Source: Bacteroidales bacterium KA00344 | GTDB lineage: Bacteria; Bacteroidota; Bacteroidia; Bacteroidales; Bacteroidaceae | Assembly (NCBI GenBank): GCA_001552765.1 | Contig: KQ959425.1 | Span: 62,001-126,000, forward strand | DNA: 64,000 nt | Direction of reading: 5' to 3' | In this document: in pieces, positions 28,156-38,128 of the stretch | Numbering within the stretch: the first letter of the stretch is position 1 | Layout: each line of letters opens with the position of its first letter | Translations under genes and position numbers: made by a program | The notes under the pieces: model-generated | Database searches by the model: none | Told to the model about the DNA's origin: nothing | The model's input: only the letters and a program-made list of their open reading frames with translations

Positions 28156-28258
28156 TGTATATCGTCTATTTTAGAAGTAAAGGGGTGAAAACTTGCAAAC
28201 AAAAATGGTGGCCTAAAGTATGATATGCCCCATTCTCCTTCACTTCTTCGTCTGTTCT

Positions 28259-28978
28259 TTATTTATAAGTAGTCCCCACAGCTGTGCTCGGATCATAGTC
28301 CTCTCCTTCTTTGGGGAAAGAAGGAATGTATCTCATGTTGGCCATAATTTGGCGTTGGCGCAGTCGCATATATCCACTGGGGTTTTTCGACGAAAATTGT
28401 CTTGGATTCGGCAATGTTCCTGCAATCAGTGCGCATTCACGTCGATTTAAGTCTCCGGCCGTCTTTCCGAAATTATATTTCGCACACGCATCCACTCCAT
28501 AGATGCCATCGCCCATCTCTATGGAATTGAGATACACCTCCATGATGCGCTGCTTACTCCAGGCAATCTCTATGAGCGCAGTGAAATAAGTCTCAAATCC
28601 CTTTCTCACCCATGAGCGTCCCGGCCACAAAAATACATTCTTCGCCGTTTGCTGACTAATAGTGCTGCCCCCGTATTTTTTCCCTCCTTTATTATTTATA
28701 TTGCGCTTTGCAGCTGTTCCGATAGCATTAAAATCAAATCCATGATGCAACAAGAAGCGCGCGTCCTCACCCGCCATCACTGCTACCGGCATGTGTGGCG
28801 ACATTTCTTCAAGTGGTACCCAATGATGATGCATTGTGAGATTTCCGTTTTCGAAACATCGAATGACCATCAGTGGTGTTATATAAACGGGAATAAACCT
28901 ATATGCCACCACAACCAATATCGTTGAGGCAAAGAATAGGCTTAAGGCCCATTTCACAAAGTTTTTCAGTAATTTCAT
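28259..28978 (-). CDS. mtgA: Monofunctional peptidoglycan glycosyltransferase
   Basis: The 239-residue protein has a signal-anchor helix (about 10-30, ALSLFFASTILVVVAYRFIP) and one GT51 domain: GEDARFLLHHGFDF with the catalytic Glu, KYGGSTISQQTAKNVFLWPGRS split around the hinge, and EVYLNSIEMG. It polymerises glycan strands from lipid II without a transpeptidase domain. It sits between an OmpA lipoprotein gene and the helicase gene, all on the minus strand. The leftmost gene in the window has the same GT51 fold. Confidence 0.95.
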   Translation of the reverse strand: MKLLKNFVKWALSLFFASTILVVVAYRFIPVYITPLMVIRCFENGNLTMHHHWVPLEEMSPHMPVAVMAGEDARFLLHHGFDFNAIGTAAKRNINNKGGKKYGGSTISQQTAKNVFLWPGRSWVRKGFETYFTALIEIAWSKQRIMEVYLNSIEMGDGIYGVDACAKYNFGKTAGDLNRRECALIAGTLPNPRQFSSKNPSGYMRLRQRQIMANMRYIPSFPKEGEDYDPSTAVGTTYK

Positions 28979-28986
28979 GCCAAAAG

Positions 28987-29014
28987 GGGGATGTAGGCAT
29001 ATGCCAACATCCCC
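28987..29014 (-). terminator. Terminator after the OmpA lipoprotein gene
   Basis: The arms GGGGATGTAGGC and GCCAACATCCCC (one mismatch) have a 4 nt loop, followed on the minus strand by TTTT. It lies just before the mtgA ATG. Confidence 0.7.
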
Positions 29015-29056
29015 TATTTATTCGTTTTTTGATATACTTATATTAATATGGATCTA

Positions 29057-29725
29057 CTACTGAAGCGTACCGGCATTAGCAGCATCTACCATAGCCGGAG
29101 ATGCATAGAGATAAACCTCTACACGGCGATTGACACGAGAAACCCTCTTATCCTCAATCTCATCCTGGCTGCCCTTGCCAATAATGTTCTGCATTTGGAC
29201 ACCGCTTACGCCGCAAGAAGACAAATAATTAGCTACGCTCTGTGCACGTTTCTGGCTCAATGGCACATTGATTGCATCGTTACCGGAACGGTCGGTATAT
29301 CCGAAGATATCTACATGGCAGTCTGAATTGTTCTTCAACACTTTGGAAAATCTTGCCAATTCGTTCTTGCTGGTAGCATTCAGGGTAGATTGGTTTGTAG
29401 CGAACAAGATACCAGAATCAAACGTCACCTTGACAGCCTTCAATCCGTTGGCATCAGTCACTTCTTCTACCTTGGCGTTCTCTACCTGTGCAGCTGTTTC
29501 CGCAGCCACTTTATCCATATGTCTGCCAATGATGGCACCGGTACCGGCGCCAACGGCACCGCCAATAGCCGCACCAACAGCAGTATTTCCTGAAATCTTA
29601 CCAATAATTCCTCCCAGCACAGCTCCAGCACCCGTGCCAATTAAAGCACCGGTACCTTGCTTGGTTGAACAGCTACAAATAGTGAGCATGCACAACCCCA
29701 TTGTTGCAATTTTAATACTCTTCAT
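29057..29725 (-). CDS. OmpA family lipoprotein with glycine zipper
   Basis: The 222-residue protein has a lipoprotein signal ending CSC (MKSIKIATMGLCMLTICSCS). A glycine-zipper region (about 25-65, repeated GxxxG such as GTGAGAVLGGIIGK) follows. The OmpA peptidoglycan-binding domain (about 100-210) includes DIFGYTDRSGND, LSQKRAQSVANYL and SRVNRRVEV. It tethers the outer membrane to peptidoglycan; the overall plan resembles YiaD-type proteins. Confidence 0.94.
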   Translation of the reverse strand: MKSIKIATMGLCMLTICSCSTKQGTGALIGTGAGAVLGGIIGKISGNTAVGAAIGGAVGAGTGAIIGRHMDKVAAETAAQVENAKVEEVTDANGLKAVKVTFDSGILFATNQSTLNATSKNELARFSKVLKNNSDCHVDIFGYTDRSGNDAINVPLSQKRAQSVANYLSSCGVSGVQMQNIIGKGSQDEIEDKRVSRVNRRVEVYLYASPAMVDAANAGTLQ

Positions 29726-29756
29726 AATCTTTTTTTAATTTTTAATCGTCTATATG

Positions 29757-29764
29757 CAAAGTTA
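29757..29764 (-). promoter_or_regulatory. -7 box for the OmpA lipoprotein gene
   Basis: TAACTTTG on the minus strand, 31 bp upstream of the ATG at 29725, matches TAnnTTTG. Confidence 0.5.
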
Positions 29765-29807
29765 ATTCTTTTTTCTAAGGAAACCTTATTATCATGTTTT
29801 TTTTTAG

Positions 29808-29815
29808 TAACTTTG
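29808..29815 (+). promoter_or_regulatory. -7 box for proS
   Basis: TAACTTTG lies 103 bp before the ATG. The leader so defined contains a small hairpin (GGGAAA...TTTCCC with an inner CCTA/TAGG, about 29858-29891). No T-box-like structure was recognised. Confidence 0.5.
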
Positions 29816-29918
29816 TGACAAAATTAAGCAAACAAAACGATTGCTGCAATGGGAAACACCTACTTTGAAATAGGATTTTCCCTACAGGTAAACAAAATTT
29901 AAAGACAAAGAGATAAAA

Positions 29919-31400
29919 ATGGCTAAAGAATTGAAACATTTAACCAAGCGCGCAGACAACTACAGCCAGTGGTATAACGACTTGGTAATGAAAGCAGATC
30001 TTGCTGAAACATCGCCCGTGCGAGGATGTATGATTATCAAGCCCTATGGCTATGCTATCTGGGAAAAGATGCAGGCGGCCCTCGATGGTATGTTCAAGGC
30101 AACCGGAGTACAAAACGCCTATTTCCCCCTCCTTATCCCCAAAAGTTTTTTTGCAAAAGAGGCCGAGCACGTTGCAGGCTTTGCTAAAGAGAGCGCCGTG
30201 GTGACACACTACCGCCTCAAGGCTACCGAGGATGGCAAAGGCATTGAAGTAGATCCTGAGGCCAAGCTGGAAGAAGAACTTATCATCCGTCCAACATCAG
30301 AGACGATGATATGGAATACTTATAAAAACTGGATCCAGTCGTATCGCGATCTCCCCATTCTCTGTAACCAATGGTGTAACGTGATGCGTTGGGAGATGCG
30401 CACACGCCCATTCCTCCGCACTTCGGAATTCCTATGGCAAGAGGGACATACTGCCCATGCCACAGAGCAGGAAGCACAAGAAGAAGCCCGAAAGATGCTC
30501 AAAGTTTACGCTGAGTTTGCAGAAAAATGGATGGGCGTACCCGTTGTTCAAGGTGTCAAGAGCGAGACAGAACGCTTTGCGGGTGCTCTCGATACCTATA
30601 CCATAGAGGCTATGATGCAAGACGGCAAGGCGCTACAGAGTGGTACAAGCCATTTCTTGGGGCAAAACTTCGCCAAGAGTTTTGACGTAACTTTCCTTAA
30701 TAAGGAGAACAAGCCCGAATATGTATGGGCCACCAGCTGGGGCGTTTCCACCCGACTCATGGGTGCCCTTATTATGGTTCATTCAGATGACAACGGCCTC
30801 GTGCTTCCTCCAAAGCTTGCTCCTATCCAGGTGGTCATTGTGCCAATAAGCAAGAACGACGAACAGCTCGATGCTATTTCCGCTAAACTTCAGCCCATCA
30901 TCGACAAGTTAATATCTCTGGGCATTAGCGTGAAATACGATGATTCTGATAACAGACGTCCGGGCTTTAAATTCGCCGATTACGAGCTTAAGGGTGTGCC
31001 CGTACGTCTTGTGATGGGTGGTCGCGACTTGGAAAGCAACACTATTGAGGTTATGCGCCGCGACACGTTGGAAAAAGAAACCGTTTCTTTTGATGGCATC
31101 GTGGAACACGTACAGGCCCTACTCGATGATATTCAGAAGGGAGTCTTCGAGAAAGCCCGAAAATATCGTGACGAACACATCTTCGAATGTGACAACTACG
31201 ATGAGTTTAAAGAGCGCATCAAAGACGGTGGATTCTTCCTTTGTCACTGGGACGGAACAGCCGAGACAGAGGCTAAAATCAAGGAAGACACTCAAGCCAC
31301 CATTCGTTGCGTGCCGTTTGGTGTAGAGCAGACCGAAGGAGTAGATATGGTGAGCGGCAAGCCGGCTAAACATCGCGTCATCATTGCCCGTGCCTATTAA
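29919..31400 (+). CDS. proS: Prolyl-tRNA synthetase (archaeal/eukaryal-type, without editing insertion)
   Basis: The 493-residue class II synthetase charges tRNA-Pro. Class II motifs are visible: motif 1 region around [16 protein letters not shown], motif 2 region [27 protein letters not shown], and motif 3 [25 protein letters not shown]. An anticodon-binding domain follows (about 300-400), then the C-terminal extension ending in ARAY as in ProS type 3. There is no INS editing domain between motifs 2 and 3. A terminator follows. Confidence 0.97.
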   Translation: MAKELKHLTKRADNYSQWYNDLVMKADLAETSPVRGCMIIKPYGYAIWEKMQAALDGMFKATGVQNAYFPLLIPKSFFAKEAEHVAGFAKESAVVTHYRLKATEDGKGIEVDPEAKLEEELIIRPTSETMIWNTYKNWIQSYRDLPILCNQWCNVMRWEMRTRPFLRTSEFLWQEGHTAHATEQEAQEEARKMLKVYAEFAEKWMGVPVVQGVKSETERFAGALDTYTIEAMMQDGKALQSGTSHFLGQNFAKSFDVTFLNKENKPEYVWATSWGVSTRLMGALIMVHSDDNGLVLPPKLAPIQVVIVPISKNDEQLDAISAKLQPIIDKLISLGISVKYDDSDNRRPGFKFADYELKGVPVRLVMGGRDLESNTIEVMRRDTLEKETVSFDGIVEHVQALLDDIQKGVFEKARKYRDEHIFECDNYDEFKERIKDGGFFLCHWDGTAETEAKIKEDTQATIRCVPFGVEQTEGVDMVSGKPAKHRVIIARAY

Positions 31401-31463
31401 TTGCAAATATAACGGAGCGCCGGCTCCTACAAGGCATAACGAACTGCTAAATACATTCGTATC

Positions 31464-31500
31464 AAATCCACAAAGTTCCTCAGAGCTTTGTGGATTTTTA
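31464..31500 (+). terminator. proS terminator
   Basis: The perfect 12 bp arms AAATCCACAAAG and CTTTGTGGATTT have a 10 nt loop, followed by TTTATTT, 63 bp after the stop. Confidence 0.85.
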
Positions 31501-31894
31501 TTTATCGGCTTATTCCAATGACTATAGTGATGTATATTTGCGTTTACCAAACTTTGTGCGTGTTTACTCACTTATAACCCTTAGCGCAAATGTTCACACT
31601 CAGCAAACGATTGTAATCTGCCACTATTTTCACAAGATAAATCCAAACATTGTTGTTAGATGCAGGAACAGAAAAACGTATTGCCATAAAAAACGCATAC
31701 GCAAAAGTCCATGAATAGACATTTGCGTATGTATCATTATAGTTATTGCACCTGACAAGTTGCCACATAATACACTGCTTTTAATTCCAAAAAGCACAGT
31801 GTAAGTGTCGATTACGGAGAGCCCATTTAGGTCTGTGGCTTTATTCTCACGTCATAAAGGATATGCCGGCAATTTCCGATTTTTTATAAACTTA
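31501..31894. other. Gene-free stretch between proS and galE
   Basis: No credible gene is present. It holds a perfect 10 bp hairpin at 31696-31731 (CATACGCAAA/TTTGCGTATG) and another at 31771-31803 (TACACTG/CAGTGTA with inner CTTTT/AAAAG). Either may end the galE transcript on the minus strand. Confidence 0.5.
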
Positions 31895-32932
31895 TTACAT
31901 CACTCCGTCTTCACGAAGTTTCTTCTGCCAATTCCATGCAGAGCGCAGCACATCATCCAGAGGAGCTTCGGCTTTCCAACCCAACACCTTATTGGCTTTG
32001 GTGCAGTCGCCCCATATCTTCTCAATATCTCCTTCTCTGCGAGGACCATACTTCCAATTCAACTTCACACCGGTTGCTTTCTCGAATGTTTCCACAATTT
32101 CGAGCGTGGAATTGCCACTTCCCGTACCAATGTTGAAATACTCCAGCGAATCACTGTCCGTATCAAGCACACGCGTCATCGCGGCTACGTGAGCCTTAGC
32201 AAGGTCTACAACATAGATGTAGTCTCGGATGCACGTGCCGTCGGGGGTATCGTAGTCGTTGCCGAAAATGGTCAACTCCTTACGAACACCTATTGCCGTT
32301 TGGGTGACAAACGGTATCAAATTGGCAGGAACACCATTAGGAAGTTCACCGATATGACCTGACGGGTGGGCACCGATAGGATTAAAATATCTCAACACAA
32401 TGCTCTTGATGTTGGCTCCGCTGTGGATATAGTCGCAGATGATCTGTTCGTTTATTTCCTTCGTGTTGCCATAAGGGGAGGTGGCTTTCTGGTGGGGCGC
32501 ATCTTCCGTAACCGGCAAGTTCTCCGGCTTTGGCTGGCCATAAACGGTGCAACTTGAGGAGAAAATGATACCCTTCACATTGTATTGAGGCATCAGCTCC
32601 AGAAGATTGACCAGTGAAACAATGTTGTTGCGATAATAAAGCAATGGTTTCTGCACGCTCTCTCCTACAGCTTTGCTGGCTGCAAAATGAATAATGCCCT
32701 CTATATTGGGATATTTCTGAAACACAGCCTCAGTTTCAGCCTTATCTCTGAGGTCTACTTCTTCAAAGGCAGGACGTATGCCTGTGATTTTCTCTATACC
32801 GTCGAGAACGCTTTTATTTGAGTTCGACAAATTGTCAACAATAACCACTTCGTAGCCGGCCTGTTGCAATTCTACCGTAGTGTGTGAGCCTATGAAGCCC
32901 GTTCCACCCGTTACCAGAATCGTCTGTTTCAT
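31895..32932 (-). CDS. galE: UDP-glucose 4-epimerase
   Basis: The 345-residue SDR enzyme interconverts UDP-glucose and UDP-galactose. The NAD-binding GGTGFIGSHTTVELQQAG is at residues 9-26. The catalytic Tyr/Lys pair is in SPYGNTKEINEQI, preceded by the conserved SSSCTVYGQP. RYFNPIGAHPSG and GDGVCIRDY-like DGTCIRDYIYVVDLA further down fix the subfamily. It is monocistronic, divergent from the BtuB-like receptor gene. Confidence 0.97.
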   Translation of the reverse strand: MKQTILVTGGTGFIGSHTTVELQQAGYEVVIVDNLSNSNKSVLDGIEKITGIRPAFEEVDLRDKAETEAVFQKYPNIEGIIHFAASKAVGESVQKPLLYYRNNIVSLVNLLELMPQYNVKGIIFSSSCTVYGQPKPENLPVTEDAPHQKATSPYGNTKEINEQIICDYIHSGANIKSIVLRYFNPIGAHPSGHIGELPNGVPANLIPFVTQTAIGVRKELTIFGNDYDTPDGTCIRDYIYVVDLAKAHVAAMTRVLDTDSDSLEYFNIGTGSGNSTLEIVETFEKATGVKLNWKYGPRREGDIEKIWGDCTKANKVLGWKAEAPLDDVLRSAWNWQKKLREDGVM

Positions 32933-32972
32933 AAATCCTTAAGTCTTTAATGTTGTGTTTTGAATTCATCTA

Positions 32973-33005
32973 CAAAGGTAATAAAAAATTATCAATGTAC
33001 ACAAG
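32973..33005 (-). promoter_or_regulatory. galE promoter
   Basis: On the minus strand CTTG (33002-33005), a 21 bp spacer and TACCTTTG (32973-32980) lie 40 bp upstream of the galE ATG. Confidence 0.5.
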
Positions 33006-33277
33006 CAAAACTGCGGATTATCGCTCATTTATAAAATAAAAAGGCATTAAGAGAGCCAGTCTTTGAGACGTTGTGTACGCCTACCCATCGTTGCATGAAG
33101 AAACAAAAACAAAGGCCTATTTGCTGTTGCTGATTTATCACAGAAAAACAGTCTGCTAAAAGGCACGATCGACAACCAGATTGATCGAATTACAGTATAA
33201 AGATACATAATTTACCAACTTTTGTATATGATTTCATGATATTTCGCACCAATGATAAACTTGTCAAATAAATTACA
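33006..33277. other. Intergenic stretch between divergent galE and receptor promoters
   Basis: It is AT-rich and without a gene. No cobalamin riboswitch B12-box-like sequence was recognised, although the downstream receptor resembles BtuB. Confidence 0.4.
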
Positions 33278-33285
33278 TACCTTTG
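33278..33285 (+). promoter_or_regulatory. -7 box for the BtuB-like receptor gene
   Basis: TACCTTTG ends at 33285, with the ATG at 33295, so the mRNA would have almost no leader. The in-frame TTG at 33283 is part of this box. Confidence 0.5.
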
Positions 33286-33294
33286 CATTGCTTT

Positions 33295-35373
33295 ATGAAA
33301 AAACAATTATTCAACAAGCGCTCCGCGCTCGTCTTTAAGCAATTCAACCGCAAGGGCTACAGCCTTTTTGCCGCTTTGGGCAAAGAGGTGCTCATTGGCG
33401 TACTGAGTGTCAGCACACTTTCGCACGCCCGGGCAGAAGGCATTGCCGTTCGGCCTTGTGTTGAGGCAGACTCTGTCAGCTTTGAAGAACAGCGCATTGA
33501 TGAGATCCAAGTTATGGGCTCACGGGCGCCGCTGACCGCATTGCAGTCAGCCAAAATCGTTGAGGTTATCTCGCGCGCCGACATTCAGCGTGCCGAAGCA
33601 CAGACCATCAACGACATTTTGAAACTATCCACAGGCGTAGATGTCCGTCAGCGCGGTGGATTCGGTGTACAGACGGACATCTCCATCAACGGTGGTACTT
33701 TCGACCAAATTGCCATTCTATTAAATGGTATGCCGCTGTCGAGTCCACAAACCGGACACACCGCCGCAGACTTCCCGGTTTCCTTACACGACATCGAACG
33801 TATCGAGGTGCTAGAGGGTGCATCTGCTCGCATTTTTGGAGCCTCAGCCTTCAACGGTGCCATCAATATCGTGACGCTTCCGGACAGCCAAAGCAATGTG
33901 CGACTTAACACCGAAGGTGGCTCTTTCGGAACTTTTGGAAGTGATGCTGCGTTGGCTTGGGCAAAGGTGTTCAATCACAAAAACACCTTGGATATGCGGC
34001 ATCAGATTTCCGGAGGATATACCCAGAGCGACGGAGGTACAAGCAATTCCGACTTTAAGAAACGCCGGACGTTCTATCAAGGCTCGCTATCCACACAAGG
34101 CTTAGATGTCAATTGGCAGGCCGGCATCAGCTCGCAAGACTTTGGTGCCAACACCTTCTATTCTGCCAAATTCCCCAACCAGTATGAGGAGACACGGCGA
34201 TACATGGCTTCAGTGGGAGCACGTTTTCTACCTTTCAACCTGAGCGACAATCGGTTTCTCAAACATCTCGAATTACGTCCTATGATCTACGGACACCGAG
34301 ATTTCGACCATTTTCAACTCATCAAAGGAAATCAAGGCGCCAAGGCCGGCGAAAACTATCATCGCACTGATGTCTACGGAGCTTCGCTCAATGTGAATTT
34401 CGACTGGGCAGCCGGCAAAACCGCTGTGGGAGCGGACATTCGCCGCGAGCATATCCTATCGACTACCTACGGTGAACTATTAGACGAAAGTCAGTGGAAA
34501 AACATCAAAGGCAGCGACAGGCAGTATTCCCGTGAAGGCAATCGCACCAATACCAGTCTTTTTGCCGAGCACAACTTCATTCTTGGCGGATTCACACTGT
34601 CGGCCGGAATCATGGCCAACAAGAACACGGGGCTTGACCAAGACTTTCGGTTCTATCCCGGTGTAGACCTGAGCTACAGACCCAACGATCAATGGAAGTT
34701 TTATGCCAGTTGGAACAAGGCTCTGCGTGTACCGACTTATACCGACCTTTACACGTCAAACGTGGCACAACAGGGTGACCTTAATCTTAAGCCGGAGCGC
34801 AACTCCACGTTTAAGATAGGCACACGTTTCCGCACGCGTGGGTTTCAAGCAGTCATGAGTGGTTTCTACAGTCACGGCACAAACATGATTGACTGGGTCT
34901 ATGAAACTGCCACATCGACCAAATATCATGCCATGAATATCGGCAAGTTGGACAACATGGGGTTCAATGTGGAAACCACAACCAACCTCACTTATATGTT
35001 CACCCATCATGGTGCCACAACGCCCGTGCTTCTGAAAATGGGCTACGCCTATATCCATCAGAGACACGAGACCGATCGGGAAATCTATCGTTCGCTCTAT
35101 GCGTTGGAATATCTGCGACATAAATTTGTGGCCGAAATCTCCCACCCCATCATTTCCAAACTTACAGCTTCGTGGGCTTTGCGGTGGCAACAGCGCATGA
35201 ACGGTTATCATCCCTATGCCAAACTGGATGGAAAACTTACATGGGCAGAGCCTTCGTGGCAGTTCTATGTAAAGGCCGACAACATCACCTGCCATCGCTA
35301 TTACGACCTGGGAGCAGTGCGCCAACCCGGCATTTGGATCATAGCCGGTGGAAATATCAAATTCAACTTTTAG
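33295..35373 (+). CDS. TonB-dependent receptor, BtuB-like
   Basis: The 692-residue outer-membrane receptor has a long N-terminal leader (MKKQLFNKRSALVFKQFNRK then a hydrophobic LFAALGKEVLIGVLSVSTL ending SHARA). The plug domain (about 65-180) has TALQSAKIVEVISRADIQ, TINDILKLSTGVDVRQRGGFG, ISINGGTFDQIAILLNGMPL and EVLEGASARIFGASAFNGAINI. A barrel follows, ending GNIKFNF. There is no SusC-type N-terminal domain. Vitamin B12 is a plausible ligand given the plug sequence and the B12-type ribonucleotide reductase nearby, but this is inference. I used ATG 33295. Confidence 0.88.
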   Translation: MKKQLFNKRSALVFKQFNRKGYSLFAALGKEVLIGVLSVSTLSHARAEGIAVRPCVEADSVSFEEQRIDEIQVMGSRAPLTALQSAKIVEVISRADIQRAEAQTINDILKLSTGVDVRQRGGFGVQTDISINGGTFDQIAILLNGMPLSSPQTGHTAADFPVSLHDIERIEVLEGASARIFGASAFNGAINIVTLPDSQSNVRLNTEGGSFGTFGSDAALAWAKVFNHKNTLDMRHQISGGYTQSDGGTSNSDFKKRRTFYQGSLSTQGLDVNWQAGISSQDFGANTFYSAKFPNQYEETRRYMASVGARFLPFNLSDNRFLKHLELRPMIYGHRDFDHFQLIKGNQGAKAGENYHRTDVYGASLNVNFDWAAGKTAVGADIRREHILSTTYGELLDESQWKNIKGSDRQYSREGNRTNTSLFAEHNFILGGFTLSAGIMANKNTGLDQDFRFYPGVDLSYRPNDQWKFYASWNKALRVPTYTDLYTSNVAQQGDLNLKPERNSTFKIGTRFRTRGFQAVMSGFYSHGTNMIDWVYETATSTKYHAMNIGKLDNMGFNVETTTNLTYMFTHHGATTPVLLKMGYAYIHQRHETDREIYRSLYALEYLRHKFVAEISHPIISKLTASWALRWQQRMNGYHPYAKLDGKLTWAEPSWQFYVKADNITCHRYYDLGAVRQPGIWIIAGGNIKFNF

Positions 35374-35397
35374 TCATTAACCATTTAAAATAAGACA

Positions 35398-35430
35398 AGG
35401 TCTTGCTCGTTCATAAGCAAGACCTTTTTT
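35398..35430 (+). terminator. Terminator after the BtuB-like receptor gene
   Basis: The perfect 10 bp arms AGGTCTTGCT and AGCAAGACCT are followed by a T6 run. It is a canonical intrinsic terminator 25 bp after the stop. Confidence 0.9.
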
Positions 35431-35507
35431 CATTTCTCTTAACCAGAAGTATACAGGAGTGTTAATGACTACCGGCAATGGCAAATTATACCTTTGACGT
35501 ATGTCGA

Positions 35508-36920
35508 TTACTGCTTCTTCAGTTTAAAGGATGTCTCGATACTGCTGACATCTGCACTGAATTGCTTGTCTACCAGCAACCGCTTCTCCACCTGAGCACA
35601 ACTGTGCAATACAGTGGAATGGTCTCTGTTGCCCACCAACTTACCAATTCGGCTGGCCGGCATCTTGGTGTATTTCTGTGCCAGATACATGGAAACCTGA
35701 CGCGCTCTCACATAATTCTGCTTGCGGCTTTTTGAATTGACTTGGGTCGGAGTCACGTTAAAATGCACACAAACCTTGTCCAATATGTCGTCAATGGTCA
35801 ATGGCTCGTCGTCTACCTTTACCGCCCTCTTGATAACCCGCTCTGCCAATCGGATGTCTATATCGCAATTGTAGACAATGGAATAGGCCATCAAGGAGTT
35901 GATAACTCCTTGTAAATCTCTGACACTTCCGCTGGCGGTTTCGGCAATATACTGTACAACATCGCCCGGTATTTTCAATCCGTCACGACGAACTTTACTT
36001 TCAAGAATATCCACGCATAGCTGTGTGTTGGGCTTCTCCAATTCTGCTATCAAGCCACATGAGAAGCGTGTGAGCAGACGATCGGGCATTCCCTTCAAGT
36101 CGATCGGTGGACGGTCGGAGGCTAAGATAATACGCTTACCATTACGGAACAGGTGGTTGAAAATGTGAAAGAACGTTTCCTGCGTCTTCACAGCACTCAC
36201 CCACTCCTGAATATCATCTACGATAAGCATATCTATCGTTTGATAGAAGCCGATAAAGTCGTTCAGCTTGTTCTGCAAAACGGCATTGGTATATTGCACC
36301 TGAAAGAGACGTGCACTGATATAGAGCACCCGCTTCTGTGGATACAGTTGCTTGGTTTTGGCACCAATAGCATTAATAAGGTGGGTCTTTCCACATCCCG
36401 AGGGCCCATAAATGAACATTGGGTTGAACTGCATTGTGTTGGGGTGCTCTGCAATAGACATACCGACTGAGCGCGGTAGCTTGTTGCTGTCTCCTTCAAT
36501 ATAGTTTGCAAAAGTCAGATGTGGGTTCAGTTGAGAATCGATTTGCTGTGGCCGGGCAGCATCAAGGATTGTAGGACCTTGGTTTGCTCCGGTACGTGCC
36601 TTGGGCTTCTCAATTCCGGCGGCCGGTTCCCCTTCGATGTCTTGAGAGATGTTGTGTTCCTTATCGGTTACTACCCGATACAATAACCCAACTCCCGTTC
36701 CAAAACAATGGTGTAACACTTTGCCTAATAAATCCACAAAGTTCTCCTCCAAATACTCATACACGAAAGGGCTGGGTACTTGTACAAGAATCATCTTGCG
36801 AGCTTCATCGAAGTTCTCAAAGACGATTGGTTTAAACCAAGTGGTATATATTTGCTCGGTGACATTCTTGCGAATGAGCGCAAGCGCATTGTCCCAACGA
36901 GCATCAGGACTTACATTCAT
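35508..36920 (-). CDS. dnaA: Chromosomal replication initiator protein DnaA
   Basis: The 470-residue AAA+ initiator binds DnaA boxes and melts the origin. Domain I starts ARWDNALALIRKNVTEQIYTTWF, the AAA+ core has Walker A GPSGCGKTHLINAIG and Walker B MLIVDDIQEW, and the C-terminal helix-turn-helix carries the signature VGNRDHSTVLHSC. ATG 36920 aligns with the usual DnaA start. The frame is open to 37028, but a full promoter lies at 36980-37011, between the two candidate starts, so the upstream one cannot be used from it. Confidence 0.96.
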   Translation of the reverse strand: MNVSPDARWDNALALIRKNVTEQIYTTWFKPIVFENFDEARKMILVQVPSPFVYEYLEENFVDLLGKVLHHCFGTGVGLLYRVVTDKEHNISQDIEGEPAAGIEKPKARTGANQGPTILDAARPQQIDSQLNPHLTFANYIEGDSNKLPRSVGMSIAEHPNTMQFNPMFIYGPSGCGKTHLINAIGAKTKQLYPQKRVLYISARLFQVQYTNAVLQNKLNDFIGFYQTIDMLIVDDIQEWVSAVKTQETFFHIFNHLFRNGKRIILASDRPPIDLKGMPDRLLTRFSCGLIAELEKPNTQLCVDILESKVRRDGLKIPGDVVQYIAETASGSVRDLQGVINSLMAYSIVYNCDIDIRLAERVIKRAVKVDDEPLTIDDILDKVCVHFNVTPTQVNSKSRKQNYVRARQVSMYLAQKYTKMPASRIGKLVGNRDHSTVLHSCAQVEKRLLVDKQFSADVSSIETSFKLKKQ

Positions 36921-36979
36921 TAGCAATGTGATTATGGCTTTTGGCCGGTGTAGACGATTCTTAGTCTGTATTGCACCTG

Positions 36980-37011
36980 CAAATTTAGCAAAGTTTTCCC
37001 TTATGGGCAAA
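36980..37011 (-). promoter_or_regulatory. dnaA promoter
   Basis: On the minus strand TTTG (37008-37011), a 20 bp spacer and TAAATTTG (36980-36987) are a perfect Bacteroidetes promoter, about 60 bp before ATG 36920. Confidence 0.75.
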
Positions 37012-37028
37012 TCCTCCAAAACACCCAT

Positions 37029-37484
37029 ATTGAGGACGTTTGAGTGTAACTCGTTAATGCTCGGCTGATTAGGGATATTTTATGGAAATAGTTAAAAAAG
37101 CTCAACTTGCAACTGTCTAATATGTTGTAAATGAATAATATATTCTCATTTACATACAGACTGGATAAATGATGTGAAACATTGAATAAAATGGAAAAGT
37201 TCCAACTGTAGAGAAGTCTACCAATGTTATCTTAAGTTGTGAAACATTTTATTTTCTTATTTATACTTTTTTTAAATAACACTACACCTCTGGCCCAACT
37301 GTTTTTCTCTCTTTTTTGCAGTTCTGTCCCGTCTACGGTTTCCCTAAGCCATACTTTTAACAAGCATACATACTCTGCCTTTGATTTAGATAAGATCATC
37401 CGAAAATAGCTTGAATAACCTGTTCAACAATGTTTTTTTTTCTTGTTTCACTTCTATCAAAATAACAATATATGTAAAATTAGA
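37029..37484. other. AT-rich gene-free region upstream of dnaA
   Basis: There is no gene. The sequence is strongly AT-rich, and TGTGAAACATT occurs twice (37173-37183 and 37238-37248). No TTATCCACA-type DnaA box was found, so an origin cannot be claimed. Confidence 0.4.
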
Positions 37485-37864
37485 TTACCATTTTTCGATC
37501 ATTATTTTATTGACAACCAGCGCAAGAAAGGCTATGTTACAACCCTAAAATCAAGTCCGCAGGCTCCTAAAGATGTCCTGTATGAACAATAAATTCCGCG
37601 ACATTTTGTGATGAGGCCTTAATGGCAGTATGGATAAGGTCTAATGGCAATACGAAAGGGGCGTAATCGGATGACGATTAGGCCTTTGTCACTATTCTAT
37701 TCGATATTTAATCGCAATGGATGAAATGGTAGCCCTAATGAGATTTTTTTGTAGAGGACTGATTATCAAACCTCTATATATTTTCCTAATTTTGAAGAAT
37801 TCTGGATAAAAGTAAAACTGTTTTCAAATACGGGAATTATAAAAGGGTGTTTGTAAAGAAAAAA
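37485..37864 (+). repeat. Dispersed ~379 bp intergenic repeat, copy 3
   Basis: It starts TTACCATTTTTCGATCATTAT, nearly identical to copy 1, then GACAACCAGCGCAAGAAAGG. The phased sites are at about 37613, 37635, 37656 and 37678 (spacing close to 22), and the end is GTGTTTGTAAAGAAAAA. Between its end and the hairpin at 38082 there is no convincing gene; a 105-codon minus-strand frame at 37766-38083 overlaps the repeat and has no recognisable features. Confidence 0.8.
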
Positions 37865-38081
37865 CATCTGTTTTATACCACGCCAACAATTATGATATAG
37901 AACATCAGACACGAATCGTTTTGAGCAAAGACAAAACATTAAACAGTACAAGAAACATCGCTTTATGGAGATGGGCAGAAACCCGGACAATATACAAACG
38001 CGCGCAAAGAACCTCTGTAGTCCTGCACTGCATGTGTGCTTGTATCTAATATGAATATCAAAAAGCGATTTGACAAATAAC

Positions 38082-38128
38082 AAACATCTCCATCACAAGG
38101 TAAGACTTCGCTTGTGATGGAGATGTTT
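38082..38128 (-). terminator. Strong hairpin after the MCE gene
   Basis: The perfect 18 bp arms AAACATCTCCATCACAAG and CTTGTGATGGAGATGTTT have an 11 nt loop. It lies 84 bp downstream of the MCE gene stop on the minus strand. Confidence 0.7.

Noticed and set aside
33006-33294. Cobalamin riboswitch before the BtuB-like receptor
   Set aside because: No B12-box-like sequence or expected fold elements were recognised and the promoter lies only 10 bp before the ATG.
37029-37484. oriC next to dnaA
   Set aside because: No TTATCCACA-type boxes; AT-richness alone is not enough.
37766-38083. 105-codon minus-strand frame as a gene
   Set aside because: It overlaps the repeat copy, is rich in Cys/Phe as expected from AT-rich non-coding DNA, and lacks family resemblance.
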